Positions 1 to 8,749 of a DNA stretch of 64,000 bases are shown piece by piece. The DNA lies in NCBI RefSeq assembly GCF_014077095.1, contig NZ_JACGVG010000025.1:62001-126000 (forward strand), read 5' to 3'. This stretch comes from Colwellia sp. MB02u-6. GTDB lineage: Bacteria > Pseudomonadota > Gammaproteobacteria > Enterobacterales > Alteromonadaceae. The position numbers and the translations under genes are program-made. A model generated the notes under the pieces. It was not told the DNA's origin, ran no database searches, and worked only from the letters and a program-made list of their open reading frames with translations. Within the stretch, counting starts at the first letter, position 1. The number at the start of each line of letters is the position of its first letter.

Positions 1-1439
1 ATAAAACCACGTTGTTTTACGCGAGTAAGCACCCCAACAAAGGGCTGAAAAATATCGCTATTTTTCTGAACATCATCCAAATATATGCTATGAACGCTTT
101 CCATGAGAAAGTCACGTTTTATAAATTTAGCATAGCCTTCGTACTGATAACTGATTGAGCTAAAGGCAAACTTTAAGCTGATGAAGGCAAAAATAGATAA
201 GAGGGGAATAATGGCTAGATTTCTGATTAAGACTTTTTTCTTGATGCGAAAAGCTTTAGCCATACTTGTTGCAACCAGTAAAGGTAAACAGCTGGCAAAA
301 GTCACTGAAAGCAGTGCCGATAAACGACCGACAACTAAGTTTTCAGAAACAATAAAAAAATCAAACATTGAATGAGAAACGTTAAATAACTCTAAAAGGT
401 TTTGCATGGCCAAAGTACTAGTGCCAAACAATTGCGGAATACCCATCACCACTAACTTTACATAATCTTCAAAGCCGATGTAGGCACCAGAGAACCATGC
501 GGCAAACAAAACAAATAGCAACGACAATAGTTTACCGCCAACCGGTAAACTATAACTAATAGGTACGAGCACATCAGAGACTTTATCCACATTGTCAATA
601 TCAGGATATTGTGAGGCGATTAACTGTTTGGTTTTTTCAACAATGATCGGTATAACGACAAAAAAACTGCCCGTGGCGAATGCCGTGATCATAGCTTCTC
701 TTGATGCTTTTAAAATGGCACGATAACCAAAAGGGGTAATAGTGGCGAGCAGGGCAGGAAACATCACAAAGCACAGCAAAAGTGCCAGTACCAAGGCACT
801 AGCAACATAGATCATTAAGCCATCGAGTTGTGAGGCATCAAGCGTTGCTGCAGCGCGCCAACCAATACAAAAAACACCAACAGGGGCAAAACGCATGACT
901 AGGTTGCTAATATTACTGACCGACTGTTTTAAGTTGCCTAGCACGGCTAGGGTTTGGCGTTTATTTTTAATTGGCATTAAGCCAATACCAATAAAAACAC
1001 TAAAAAATACCATCGAAGGGATCACCGCATTAGCGAAGGCATTAAAAGGATTAGACGGAATAAATAGTTCAACAAGGTTAAGTTCTTGACTCACTTTTAT
1101 AGTGTTAGCACTATAAAACTCAGCAGTTTGCCAATTAGGAAATGATAATGGCGCCATTAAAATAAAGCATAACATCAGTGCTATTAGCAATATGACCAGT
1201 ATTACGCTGCTTTTAAGCGCAGACTTGGCTTTGCTAGCAGATAAACCGCCAATACCGACCATAAGTGACAAGGCAATATAAGGCAGTGCTGTCATTTGCA
1301 AGAGCATAACAAAGGCATCAGCAAGATGGTTTACCATGGCATATAAGGTTACGCCAAAGCTACCTATGATGAGCCCTATCGCCATGGCAAGCATAATTTG
1401 GCTAGATAAAGAGATTTTACTGAGCTTAACTGTGATCAT
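1..1439 (-). CDS. Dicarboxylate/amino acid:cation symporter family protein, 3' end beyond the window
   Basis: Reading the minus strand from ATG at 1439 gives an uninterrupted frame of 479 codons that runs off the left edge. The protein starts MITVKLSKISLSS and has repeated hydrophobic segments; stretches such as LPYIALSLMVGIGG, NPFNAFANAVIPSMVFF and ITAFATGSFFVVIP are typical of the DctA/GltP (SDF) family, inner-membrane Na+ or H+ coupled carriers of C4-dicarboxylates or acidic amino acids. After the transporter core the frame continues with a further membrane segment (LAIIPLLSIFAFISLKFAF) and then about 45 soluble residues ending GVLTRVKQRGF. That end resembles the start of family-3 periplasmic solute-binding domains, so this may be a symporter fused to a binding domain; this is inference because the rest is missing. 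An in-frame TAA lies just upstream of the ATG. The Shine-Dalgarno sequence is weak. Confidence 0.8.
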   Translation of the reverse strand, partial: MITVKLSKISLSSQIMLAMAIGLIIGSFGVTLYAMVNHLADAFVMLLQMTALPYIALSLMVGIGGLSASKAKSALKSSVILVILLIALMLCFILMAPLSFPNWQTAEFYSANTIKVSQELNLVELFIPSNPFNAFANAVIPSMVFFSVFIGIGLMPIKNKRQTLAVLGNLKQSVSNISNLVMRFAPVGVFCIGWRAAATLDASQLDGLMIYVASALVLALLLCFVMFPALLATITPFGYRAILKASREAMITAFATGSFFVVIPIIVEKTKQLIASQYPDIDNVDKVSDVLVPISYSLPVGGKLLSLLFVLFAAWFSGAYIGFEDYVKLVVMGIPQLFGTSTLAMQNLLELFNVSHSMFDFFIVSENLVVGRLSALLSVTFASCLPLLVATSMAKAFRIKKKVLIRNLAIIPLLSIFAFISLKFAFSSISYQYEGYAKFIKRDFLMESVHSIYLDDVQKNSDIFQPFVGVLTRVKQRGF

Positions 1440-1581
1440 ATTAGCTGATAATTATTTTGTTGCATGATTAATTTGCATAGTTAAAGGGAGTTACTGGCGC
1501 CACTTCAAGCTATAGATTTACTCTTAGGAAACTAAGCGCTAAAACTGCATATTGAGGTGGAACGGGTATGCGATACAAGAT

Positions 1582-1622
1582 ATTAAAAAGGCAAACCCTT
1601 GTTGATGTTCAAGGTTTGCCTT
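1582..1622 (-). terminator. Rho-independent terminator of metG
   Basis: An inverted repeat (arms 1588-1601 and 1610-1622, GGTTTGCC-type arms with one bulged C) is followed on the minus strand by a T-run. It lies about 55 bases past the metG stop. Confidence 0.75.
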
Positions 1623-1675
1623 CATTAGTGGTGTTAATTTAATAGCGATTAACGCCTAAAGTAGTGGTTTACCGA

Positions 1676-3796
1676 CTACTTAACACGCATGCCCGCTTGT
1701 GCGCCATCATCTGGACTAAGTATCCATAAGTCTTTACCACCGGGACCTGCGGCTAAAACCATACCTTCTGACATACCAAAGCGCATTTTACGTGGCGCTA
1801 AATTAGCCACCATCACTGTGAGCTTGCCAATTAAATCTTCAGGTTGATAGGCTGATTTTATCCCAGCAAACACTTGGCGTGTTTCACCACCTTCTTGGTC
1901 ATCTAACGATAAAGTCAAACGCAGTAATTTATCTGCTTTTTCGACGTGTTCAGCATTAATTATTTTTACAATACGTAAGTCTATTTTCGCGAAATCATCA
2001 AATTGAATTTCAGGCGAAATAGGATCATCTATTAATGGCTCACCGGTTAATTTTTTCTCAGGTGCTGCTTGTTTCTTTTCTGCTTTTTTATCTTTTTTCG
2101 GCTCAGCTGCTTCAGTTGTTACGGCTAAATTGTCTTTTGACGCATCAGTCATCGCATTAACTTTATCCATGTCAACACGTTGTAATAAGGCTTTGAACTT
2201 ATTGATTTTATGGTTGGTTAGTAGGACTTTATGGCCTGGCCAAATAAGTTCGTCATTTAAGAATGTGGCGGTACTGTCTGCTAAAACTGGTAGTACCGGC
2301 TTTAAGTAAATCATCAAAATGCGGAACATGTTAATGCCAAGCGAACAAATGTCTTGCACTTCTTGTTGTTTAGTTTCGTCTTTAACTAGCTGCCATGGTT
2401 CTTTAATGGCGATGTATTCATTAACTTTATCAGCCAGTGCCATGATTTCACGCATACCACGAGCAAAATCTCGCGACTCGTAATGTGAAGCAATACTATC
2501 ACCTGCGGCCATGACTTCGTCAGCTAAGGCTGGGTTATCAATATTTTCTGATAGCATGCCGTCAAAGCGTTTAGTAATAAAGCTGGCACAACGTGACGCA
2601 ATATTCACCACTTTACCAACTAAATCTGAATTTACTCGTTGGGCAAAATCTTCTAGGTTTAAATCTAAATCATCAATACGGTGAGTCAGTTTTGCGGCGT
2701 AATAATAACGTAGATATTCAGGGTTTAAATGATCTAAATAAGTGCGACCTTTGATAAAGGTTCCTTTTGATTTAGACATTTTTGCACCGTTAACGGTAAC
2801 AAAACCATGGGCATAAACCGAGGTTGGTTTTCTATAGCCGGCGCCTTCAAGCATGGCTGGCCAGAACAAACTATGAAAATAAATGATGTCTTTACCAATA
2901 AAGTGATATAGCTCGGCTTCTGAGTCCAGTTGCCAAAAAGCATCAAAGTCGATACCGGTTCTATCACAAAGATTTTTAAAACTGCCCATATAGCCAATAG
3001 GTGCATCTAACCAAACGTAAAAATATTTACCCGGTGCGTTGGGAATTTCAAAGCCAAAATAGGGTGCATCACGACTGATATCCCACTGTTTCAAGCCTTG
3101 TTCAAACCATTCAGCTAACTTATTGGCCATTTCTTCTTGTAGTGCGCCACTGCGAGTCCATGCTTGTAACATGTCACCAAAAGCCGGCAGGTCAAAGAAA
3201 TAATGCTCTGAGTCACGTAATACTGGTGTTGCGCCAGAAACCACTGAACGTGGGTTTAACACTTCCATAGGTGAATAAGTTTCACCACAGTTATCGCAAC
3301 TGTCACCGTTTTGATCTTCACTTTTACATTTAGGGCAAGTGCCTTTAACAAAACGATCAGGTAAGAACATGCCTTTTTCTGGATCATATAGCTGTGAAAT
3401 AACCCGCGTTTTTATATGACCATTAGCATGTAAGCGATTATAAATTTCTTCAGCAAAGGCCTTGTTTTCATCGGTGTGCGTAGAGTGATAATTATCATAG
3501 CTGATATGAAAGTCTGCAAAATCAGCCATATGTTCTTCACGAACACCAGCGATTAACTCTTCCGGTGTTATACCAAGCTCTTGTGATTTTAACATGATAG
3601 GCGTGCCGTGAGCATCGTCAGCACAAACAAAGTAAGTTTCATGACCACGCATACGCTGGAAACGAACCCAAATATCAGTCTGAATATGTTCTAATAAATG
3701 GCCTAAATGAATAGAACCATTGGCATAAGGGAGGGCACAAGTAACTAAAATTTTACGCTTCTCTGCAGATTGCACAGATGACTTTGATAACGACAT
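1676..3796 (-). CDS. metG: Methionyl-tRNA synthetase MetG
   Basis: Class I aminoacyl-tRNA synthetase that charges tRNA-Met with methionine in the cytoplasm. The 706-residue protein has the HIGH-type signature HLGH at residues 30-33, a zinc-binding knuckle with paired cysteines (CPKC ... CDNC), and the KMSKS loop (KMSKSKG). It ends with a C-terminal EMAP/Trbp111-like tRNA-binding domain (from [11 protein letters not shown] to the end), as in the dimeric E. coli enzyme of 677 residues. A lysine/alanine-rich linker ([16 protein letters not shown]) joins the core to that domain and explains the extra length. It is divergent from apbC/mrp across a 120-base gap, the same order as in E. coli. The start gives a normal N-terminus shortly before the catalytic domain. 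Confidence 0.98.
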   Translation of the reverse strand: MSLSKSSVQSAEKRKILVTCALPYANGSIHLGHLLEHIQTDIWVRFQRMRGHETYFVCADDAHGTPIMLKSQELGITPEELIAGVREEHMADFADFHISYDNYHSTHTDENKAFAEEIYNRLHANGHIKTRVISQLYDPEKGMFLPDRFVKGTCPKCKSEDQNGDSCDNCGETYSPMEVLNPRSVVSGATPVLRDSEHYFFDLPAFGDMLQAWTRSGALQEEMANKLAEWFEQGLKQWDISRDAPYFGFEIPNAPGKYFYVWLDAPIGYMGSFKNLCDRTGIDFDAFWQLDSEAELYHFIGKDIIYFHSLFWPAMLEGAGYRKPTSVYAHGFVTVNGAKMSKSKGTFIKGRTYLDHLNPEYLRYYYAAKLTHRIDDLDLNLEDFAQRVNSDLVGKVVNIASRCASFITKRFDGMLSENIDNPALADEVMAAGDSIASHYESRDFARGMREIMALADKVNEYIAIKEPWQLVKDETKQQEVQDICSLGINMFRILMIYLKPVLPVLADSTATFLNDELIWPGHKVLLTNHKINKFKALLQRVDMDKVNAMTDASKDNLAVTTEAAEPKKDKKAEKKQAAPEKKLTGEPLIDDPISPEIQFDDFAKIDLRIVKIINAEHVEKADKLLRLTLSLDDQEGGETRQVFAGIKSAYQPEDLIGKLTVMVANLAPRKMRFGMSEGMVLAAGPGGKDLWILSPDDGAQAGMRVK

Positions 3797-3916
3797 ATAA
3801 AGTTTACATATTATTGGTGGTAATTATGCAGGGAATGGTACAGAATTTGTGGTTACTTTTCATTAAGAATTATCACCTTTGTGTTATAAAGGCTAGATAA
3901 AAAGTGTGTTTTAACT

Positions 3917-5008
3917 ATGTTATCAAATTTCTTTTCTAAAAATGTAGTCAGTGTTGAAAGCCAAAAGGCTATTAATGTTTTTCTTGAAGCTTACCGCTCC
4001 GATATTTTCCCTCAAGGACCCCTCATTATTGCTCAGGCTGTCACTATGGTTATAGCTAAAAAAACTATCCTGATCAAAATGTCACTACCGTTTCCATGTG
4101 ACGGTGAACTACATGATATTGCAGAACAATTGACAGAAATAGTGCAGCAACCAGTTAATTTTGATGTTGAATATCATGTTGAGCCGGTTAGAGAACACAG
4201 CATTAAAGGTATAAAAAATATCATTGCAATTGCTTCTGGTAAAGGCGGTGTGGGTAAATCAACCACCGCGGTTAATTTAGCTTATGGTTTAATTGCCGAA
4301 GGATGTAACGTCGGTATTTTAGATGCAGACATTTACGGTCCCTCGGTGCCTACCATGTTGGGTCTAAAAGGCGCAAAGCCGAGTTCAAATGACGGTAAAT
4401 TGATCACACCACTTGAGGCTAAAGGGTTAAGTGCTATGTCAATTGGCTTCTTAGTGGATGATGCCAACGCTACCGTGTGGCGAGGCCCAATGGCGAGTCG
4501 GGCTTTTTCGCAATTACTCAATGAAACTGACTGGCCTGACTTAGACTATCTGATTGTTGATATGCCTCCGGGCACGGGTGATATTCAATTAACTTTAGCG
4601 CAGCAAGTACCGGTAGCAGGCGCTGTGGTGATCACTACGCCGCAAGATATTGCCTTAGCTGATGCCATTAAAGGTATGGCGATGTTTGAGCAAGTAAAGC
4701 TGCCTGTACTCGGTATTATTGAAAATATGAGTTATCACCAGTGTGAAAACTGTGGTCATCAATCGCACTTATTTGGTGATGGTGGTGGCAAGCGCATCGC
4801 TAATGAGGCAAAAACAGAATTACTCGGACAACTCCCCCTCGACATTCGTATTCGAGAAGACGCTGATAACGGTAGTTGTGTAATAAATGAAAATAGCACT
4901 GGAGAAGTGGCGCTGCTGTATCGTAGTATAGCGCGCAAAGTTGCTGCGCAATTATACTATCAACTAGATATGCGCAGCCCAACAACCGCAAAAGTGCTAG
5001 TTGAATAA
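3917..5008 (+). CDS. apbC: Mrp/ApbC family iron-sulfur cluster carrier P-loop ATPase
   Basis: Cytoplasmic scaffold/carrier ATPase that delivers Fe-S clusters to apoproteins (Mrp/NBP35 family). The 363-residue protein has an N-terminal MIP18-like domain (about residues 1-90), then a deviant Walker A motif GKGGVGKS at 108-115. A DMPPGTGD motif and the CENC metal-binding pair near residue 280 follow. Length and order agree with E. coli Mrp (369 residues). The gene is divergent from metG, a conserved pairing. The next gene dcd follows after 139 bases that contain a long inverted repeat, so the two may not be one transcript. Confidence 0.95.
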   Translation: MLSNFFSKNVVSVESQKAINVFLEAYRSDIFPQGPLIIAQAVTMVIAKKTILIKMSLPFPCDGELHDIAEQLTEIVQQPVNFDVEYHVEPVREHSIKGIKNIIAIASGKGGVGKSTTAVNLAYGLIAEGCNVGILDADIYGPSVPTMLGLKGAKPSSNDGKLITPLEAKGLSAMSIGFLVDDANATVWRGPMASRAFSQLLNETDWPDLDYLIVDMPPGTGDIQLTLAQQVPVAGAVVITTPQDIALADAIKGMAMFEQVKLPVLGIIENMSYHQCENCGHQSHLFGDGGGKRIANEAKTELLGQLPLDIRIREDADNGSCVINENSTGEVALLYRSIARKVAAQLYYQLDMRSPTTAKVLVE

Positions 5009-5067
5009 AGTAAAACCAAGACCATTTTAAGATACAAAACGAATACCAAGTTATTTTCGTCGACATA

Positions 5068-5121
5068 ATAGCAATTAAAATTGTTCTCGCTACGCGCTGA
5101 ATTGATTAACTTAATTGCTAT
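5068..5121. repeat. 11-bp perfect inverted repeat with 32-base loop between apbC and dcd
   Basis: ATAGCAATTAA at 5068-5078 pairs with TTAATTGCTAT at 5111-5121. The loop carries a smaller CGC/GCG hairpin. No T-run follows, so it does not look like a normal terminator; it could be a structured leader of dcd or a dispersed palindromic repeat. Confidence 0.6.
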
Positions 5122-5126
5122 AACAA

Positions 5127-5147
5127 CTGAGTTTAAGAAGAATAATC
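5127..5147 (+). repeat. Direct repeat copy 1, just upstream of dcd
   Basis: The 21 bases before the dcd ATG (CTGAGTT..AGAAGAATAATC) recur with two changes at 5855-5875, just past dcd and next to the yvcK stop. This copy includes the purine-rich ribosome-binding region of dcd. Confidence 0.6.
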
Positions 5148-5741
5148 ATGAGATTAAGTGACAAAGATATAGAAGAAAGCCTTCGCAAAGGACAGATCGG
5201 GATCTCGCCAGCGCCAGATAGCAGTATGATTTCTGGGGTCAGTGTTGATATTCGCTTAGGTAATGAATTTCGCGTCTTTCAAGATCACACGGCGCCTTAT
5301 ATCGACTTAAGCGGCCCAAAAGACGAAATGCAAAAAGCGATGAATGCTGTCATGAGCGAGGAAATTTATATTCCAGATGGCGAAGCTTTTTTTCTGCATC
5401 CGGGAGAGTTAGCATTGGCTGTTACTTATGAGTCAGTAACCTTACCAGACAATATCGTTGGCTGGTTAGATGGTCGTTCATCATTGGCACGTTTAGGCCT
5501 CATGGTGCATGTTACTGCTCATCGAATTGATCCCGGTTGGTCAGGTCAAATAGTGTTAGAGTTTTATAATAGCGGCAAATTACCTTTGGCATTGCGCCCA
5601 AAAATGAAAATTGCCGCGCTTAACTTTGAAACCATGTCGTCAAGTGCCGAACGTCCTTACAACAAACGTGAGGATGCAAAATATAAAGATCAAATGGGCG
5701 CTGTTGCCAGCCGCATTAGTCAAGATGAGAGTCATAATTAG
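5148..5741 (+). CDS. dcd: dCTP deaminase Dcd
   Basis: Converts dCTP to dUTP, the main source of dUMP for thymidylate synthesis in enteric-type bacteria. At 197 residues it is close to E. coli Dcd (193). It starts [12 protein letters not shown] and holds the family core [19 protein letters not shown] followed by [15 protein letters not shown], which contains the trimer active-site residues including the catalytic glutamate of VLEFYN. The gene stands alone: hairpin DNA lies upstream and a strong terminator lies downstream. A 21-base near-identical direct repeat flanks it on both sides. Confidence 0.96.
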   Translation: MRLSDKDIEESLRKGQIGISPAPDSSMISGVSVDIRLGNEFRVFQDHTAPYIDLSGPKDEMQKAMNAVMSEEIYIPDGEAFFLHPGELALAVTYESVTLPDNIVGWLDGRSSLARLGLMVHVTAHRIDPGWSGQIVLEFYNSGKLPLALRPKMKIAALNFETMSSSAERPYNKREDAKYKDQMGAVASRISQDESHN

Positions 5742-5768
5742 TAAAAATTTGAAAATGTTAATACTAAC

Positions 5769-5806
5769 AAAAAGCCAACGAGATCATCGTTGGCTTTTTG
5801 GTTTTA
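5769..5806 (+). terminator. Terminator of dcd, possibly bidirectional with yvcK
   Basis: A 12-bp perfect stem AAAAAGCCAACG / CGTTGGCTTTTT with a 7-base loop is followed by TTTTT-GGTTTT. It sits between convergent dcd and the YvcK-like gene, so it may serve both. Confidence 0.9.
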
Positions 5807-5854
5807 ATTATTCGCACTTAATCTTTTAAATTTTAATTCGACTTACGCTAACGG

Positions 5855-5875
5855 CTGAGTTGGAGAAGAATAATC
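5855..5875 (+). repeat. Direct repeat copy 2, next to the yvcK-like stop codon
   Basis: Matches 5127-5147 at 19 of 21 positions. The two copies flank dcd in the same orientation. Confidence 0.55.
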
Positions 5876-5876
5876 G

Positions 5877-6806
5877 TTAGCTAGCATTAACTAGGGGTTT
5901 TTGCATAGCTTCAGCGCGGTTATTTACTTTTGAAATACAAAAATTTAATGCCGCAATTAACTTATCACGGCTATGAAAGTGACTAACAGTGTCACTACAT
6001 AGCTCATGATGATAAACATCTATACGTGTTGATGTGATGCTAGCATCGTGACATATCGCGCTATCAATTGGCAGACAACCGACGTTTTCTTCAATCCAGA
6101 CTAATTTTTCATCTAATGACAACGCAGCAGCAGGGCTATTTTCAGCGACGATATTATCAATGAACACGCGATGAGCATTGGTTTGGTTTAATGCATTACT
6201 AATATCACGCACTAGTAAGGGGGGTATAACACTGGTCAAAAAACTGCCCGGTCCTAAAATAACCAAATCGGCATTTAATATGGCCTCTACACAACTGGGC
6301 AAGGTTTTAACTAACGGCGCTAACATTAAATTTTTTGGCATCTCTGACATATTATCCACTGATACTTCACCGATGCGGCAGCGGCCTTTTGAATAAAATG
6401 CCATTAAATCTGTTGGGGTTTCAGACATAGGCAATACGGGTGTTTTAACTCTTAATAACCGTCGAACAAGCTTAATAGAATCAAGCGGGCGCGAGTGTAT
6501 TTCTCCTAGACCATAAAGAATTAAGTTACCTAGGTTATGGCCACCGAGTTCATCATTACCATCGAAGCGGAAATCGAACAGTTGACTGCCGACCGATTTC
6601 TCATCAACTAACTGAGTTAGACAATTGCGTAAGTCGCCCCAAGCGATTGAACTACTGCGTTTTCTTAAACGGCCAGTAGAGCCACCATTATCGGTGGTGG
6701 TAACGATACCGGTCAGTTGATTTCCTAAAAATGACAGCGTAGAAAGTACACGCCCTAAACCGTGGCCACCGCCAATCGCAACAACATTGAGTTCTTTTAG
6801 CTGCAT
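5877..6806 (-). CDS. YvcK/CofD-like gluconeogenesis factor family protein
   Basis: The 309-residue protein opens with a Rossmann-like nucleotide-binding stretch (VVAIGGGHGLGRVL) followed by TTTDNGGSTGRLR and a GDLRNCL motif. These are hallmarks of the YvcK/YbhK branch of the CofD-like family. In Bacillus YvcK binds UDP-GlcNAc and links carbon metabolism to cell-wall synthesis; E. coli YbhK is a poorly understood homologue. A second conserved block (ADLVILGPGSFLTSVIPPLL) is typical of the family. It is cytoplasmic, with no signal peptide. It stands alone, convergent with dcd and with AT-rich DNA upstream. The family is secure; the role in this organism is inferred. Confidence 0.9.
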   Translation of the reverse strand: MQLKELNVVAIGGGHGLGRVLSTLSFLGNQLTGIVTTTDNGGSTGRLRKRSSSIAWGDLRNCLTQLVDEKSVGSQLFDFRFDGNDELGGHNLGNLILYGLGEIHSRPLDSIKLVRRLLRVKTPVLPMSETPTDLMAFYSKGRCRIGEVSVDNMSEMPKNLMLAPLVKTLPSCVEAILNADLVILGPGSFLTSVIPPLLVRDISNALNQTNAHRVFIDNIVAENSPAAALSLDEKLVWIEENVGCLPIDSAICHDASITSTRIDVYHHELCSDTVSHFHSRDKLIAALNFCISKVNNRAEAMQKPLVNAS

Positions 6807-7057
6807 ATAACTATTATTTTTTTAATTGATGATCAACCATAACGCTTTATTTACTATAAATAAAGTAACTCGCTATAGTTTATAACGCTTTTAGCGGAAA
6901 TTATCAGTAACAACAGCGCTGTTATTTTAACACCAGTAAATTATATAAAATATCGGGCTTATAAATAGTTGATAAGGCAAAATTTAGTCAACTTGTACTA
7001 TAAGTAATCAGTTAGATGAAATCTTTTAAATAAATGGCCTAATATTTAAAATAAGGG

Positions 7058-7086
7058 TTGACAGTATCTTGGTCGCTGCTTAGAAT
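7058..7086 (+). promoter_or_regulatory. Sigma-70 promoter of the tRNA-Ala/tRNA-Glu operon
   Basis: TTGACA at 7058-7063 is followed by exactly 17 bases and TAGAAT at 7081-7086. The next bases (GCGCCTCGC) form a GC-rich discriminator of the kind seen at growth-rate and stringently controlled stable-RNA promoters. Confidence 0.85.
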
Positions 7087-7170
7087 GCGCCTCGCTTTCA
7101 ACGAGTAACTTGATTACTTATTGAGAGAAGAATTAGGGTAAGTATTAGGCCACTTATTTTATTTCGATGT

Positions 7171-7246
7171 GGGGCTATAGCTCAGCTGGGAGAGCGCTTC
7201 GCTGGCAGTGAAGAGGTCTGCGGTTCGATCCCGCATAGCTCCACCA
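7171..7246 (+). tRNA. tRNA-Ala (anticodon GGC)
   Basis: A full cloverleaf of 76 nt: acceptor GGGGCTA/TAGCTCC, D arm, anticodon loop CTGGCAG with anticodon GGC, and T arm TGCGG-TTCGATC-CCGCA. The 3' CCA is encoded. First gene of the five-tRNA transcript. Confidence 0.96.
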
Positions 7247-7376
7247 ATAATATTATTCTTCATTTGTGCTGATAACGTAAATGAAAAATAGTTAAAAAGA
7301 TAATGTAGTTGGATATACCGCGAGGTTGTCGGACTACAGAAGCAAAGTAGTTTATATTTTGTTTTATCGTTTTAGT

Positions 7377-7452
7377 GTCCTTATCGTCTAGAGGCCTAGG
7401 ACACCGCCCTTTCACGGCGGTAACAGGGGTTCGAATCCCCTTAGGGATGCCA
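7377..7452 (+). tRNA. tRNA-Glu (anticodon TTC), copy 1
   Basis: 76 nt with encoded CCA. The anticodon stem-loop CCGCC-CTTTCAC-GGCGG has anticodon TTC, and the T arm is AGGGG-TTCGAAT-CCCCT. The body is nearly identical to E. coli tRNA-Glu. Confidence 0.96.
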
Positions 7453-7535
7453 CTTCTTCGGAAGACTTCTACGGAAGTAAAAAAGAAAATGAGTTCGTGT
7501 TTTATTACACAAATAAGAAATATATAATCTAAATC

Positions 7536-7559
7536 ATAAGTTCACTAGGCTAGAGCTTT
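7536..7559 (+). repeat. Spacer repeat in the tRNA array, copy 1
   Basis: 24 identical bases (ATAAGTTCACTAGG...CTTT) recur at 7747-7770. Each copy lies about 40 bases upstream of a tRNA-Glu gene, showing tandem duplication of a spacer-plus-tRNA unit. Confidence 0.8.
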
Positions 7560-7599
7560 CTACGATTTTATTATACTAAGTGTTTCGAGTTTATAATGT

Positions 7600-7675
7600 G
7601 TCCTTATCGTCTAGAGGCCTAGGACACCGCCCTTTCACGGCGGTAACAGGGGTTCGAATCCCCTTAGGGATGCCA
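7600..7675 (+). tRNA. tRNA-Glu (anticodon TTC), copy 2
   Basis: Sequence identical to copy 1 over 76 nt, including encoded CCA. It is preceded by the first copy of the 24-base spacer repeat. Confidence 0.96.
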
Positions 7676-7746
7676 CTCATTTTTAGTTAGACAAGTTTAC
7701 TGGTAAGTGTTTTTTTGACACATACTATAGAATATGTAGCGTTACT

Positions 7747-7770
7747 ATAAGTTCACTAGGCTAGAGCTTT
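7747..7770 (+). repeat. Spacer repeat in the tRNA array, copy 2
   Basis: Identical to 7536-7559. It lies upstream of tRNA-Glu copy 3. Confidence 0.8.
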
Positions 7771-7812
7771 ATACAGTAAAATTATATTTAAGTGTTCTAT
7801 TGGTATTTATGT

Positions 7813-7888
7813 GTCCCTATCGTCTAGAGGCCTAGGACACCGCCCTTTCACGGCGGTAACAGGGGTTCGAATCCCCTTAGGGATGCCA
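7813..7888 (+). tRNA. tRNA-Glu (anticodon TTC), copy 3
   Basis: Same as the other copies except for one acceptor-stem base (GTCCCTA instead of GTCCTTA). This turns a T-G wobble into a C-G pair, so the change is structurally neutral or stabilising. Confidence 0.96.
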
Positions 7889-7979
7889 CCATTAACTTAG
7901 ATTGATAAATTTTTTATAATATTTAACAATCAACTACAAAACATGAAATCGTTATCGAACGGTTATCATAATTTTTAGT

Positions 7980-8055
7980 GTCCTTATCGTCTAGAGGCCT
8001 AGGACACCGCCCTTTCACGGCGGTAACAGGGGTTCGAATCCCCTTAGGGATGCCA
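7980..8055 (+). tRNA. tRNA-Glu (anticodon TTC), copy 4
   Basis: Identical to copies 1 and 2, with encoded CCA. Its upstream spacer is unlike those before copies 2 and 3. Last gene of the array. Confidence 0.96.
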
Positions 8056-8103
8056 CTTATTATTTTACTTTTAGTCAAAATAAGCAGTGCTTAAAAGTGA
8101 AAT

Positions 8104-8131
8104 AAAAAAACCGACTCATGTCGGTTTTTTT
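8104..8131 (+). terminator. Terminator of the tRNA operon
   Basis: AAAAAAACCGAC-TCAT-GTCGGTTTTTTT, a perfect stem with a T-run, lies 49 bases after the last tRNA. Confidence 0.92.
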
Positions 8132-8749
8132 ATGCCTAAAATTTATTAACTATCGAATACCCAATATCAAGTCACTGGTACTCATGTTATGAGTTTACAT
8201 TTCCAGTGTTTATTCTCATTGAATCATGCCCATTAAAACAAGTAATTGACCAACGTGGTATAAATGCAGCAGATCTAAATGTTTTTAAACCTCTACACCT
8301 TCCTTGGTCACTCTGTCCTTCCTGTAAAAAACAATAAAATAATTTACAGGGAAAAAATAAAGACAGCAGTAGGAGAAATAAAATATCAGCTGCTCTGTTG
8401 CTCTTAAATTTTTTACGCCGCTACTCGTTCCTTCCTTATTCATTCCTGCTCGTAAAAATAAAAAAATGCAGGGCAGGGAGAAAAGAAGAAGTAAAAACGT
8501 TATTGGGATTGATTGCACATGCTTATGGTTGCTGATTAAACATAAGTACCTGCATCGACGTCAAAGGCTTTTAATGCCGTGAGCCATGTTTTAGAGGGAT
8601 GTGAGTCATTAGTGTCATGTAGCAGCAGTTACCGAGCTGGCTATGGACTGAGATGTAAGGAGCAGTTCACTCCTTGAATTTGCATAATTAACCTTATTGA
8701 ACTTTAATCAACAAGGTTAATTATTGGGTATGCGACCCAAGGGGGTAAT
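8132..8749. other. Intergenic region with palindromes and one doubtful ORF
   Basis: No secure gene is seen in these 618 bases. There is an 8-bp inverted repeat (CCTGTAAA / TTTACAGG, about 8320-8351) inside the doubtful 77-codon frame. A 12-bp perfect inverted repeat ATAATTAACCTT / AAGGTTAATTAT lies at 8684-8695 and 8713-8724, close to the 3' end of the Kef-type gene. The latter lacks a T-run but could act as a transcript-end hairpin. Confidence 0.5.
8285..8518 (-). CDS. Doubtful small hydrophobic ORF, 77 residues
   Basis: I do not recognise this protein. The frame starts MQSIPITFLLLLFSLP, has two hydrophobic stretches and ends with the charged tail RKDRVTKEGVEV. It overlaps a DNA palindrome, has no clear Shine-Dalgarno sequence and no operon partner. 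It may be a non-coding or repeat sequence with a chance frame. Listed because it fills a 600-base gap. Confidence 0.2.
   Translation of the reverse strand: MQSIPITFLLLLFSLPCIFLFLRAGMNKEGTSSGVKNLRATEQLIFYFSYCCLYFFPVNYFIVFYRKDRVTKEGVEV

Noticed and set aside
2734-3006. 90-codon frame inside metG
   Set aside because: Shadow frame on the same strand as a certain gene, with no signal of its own.
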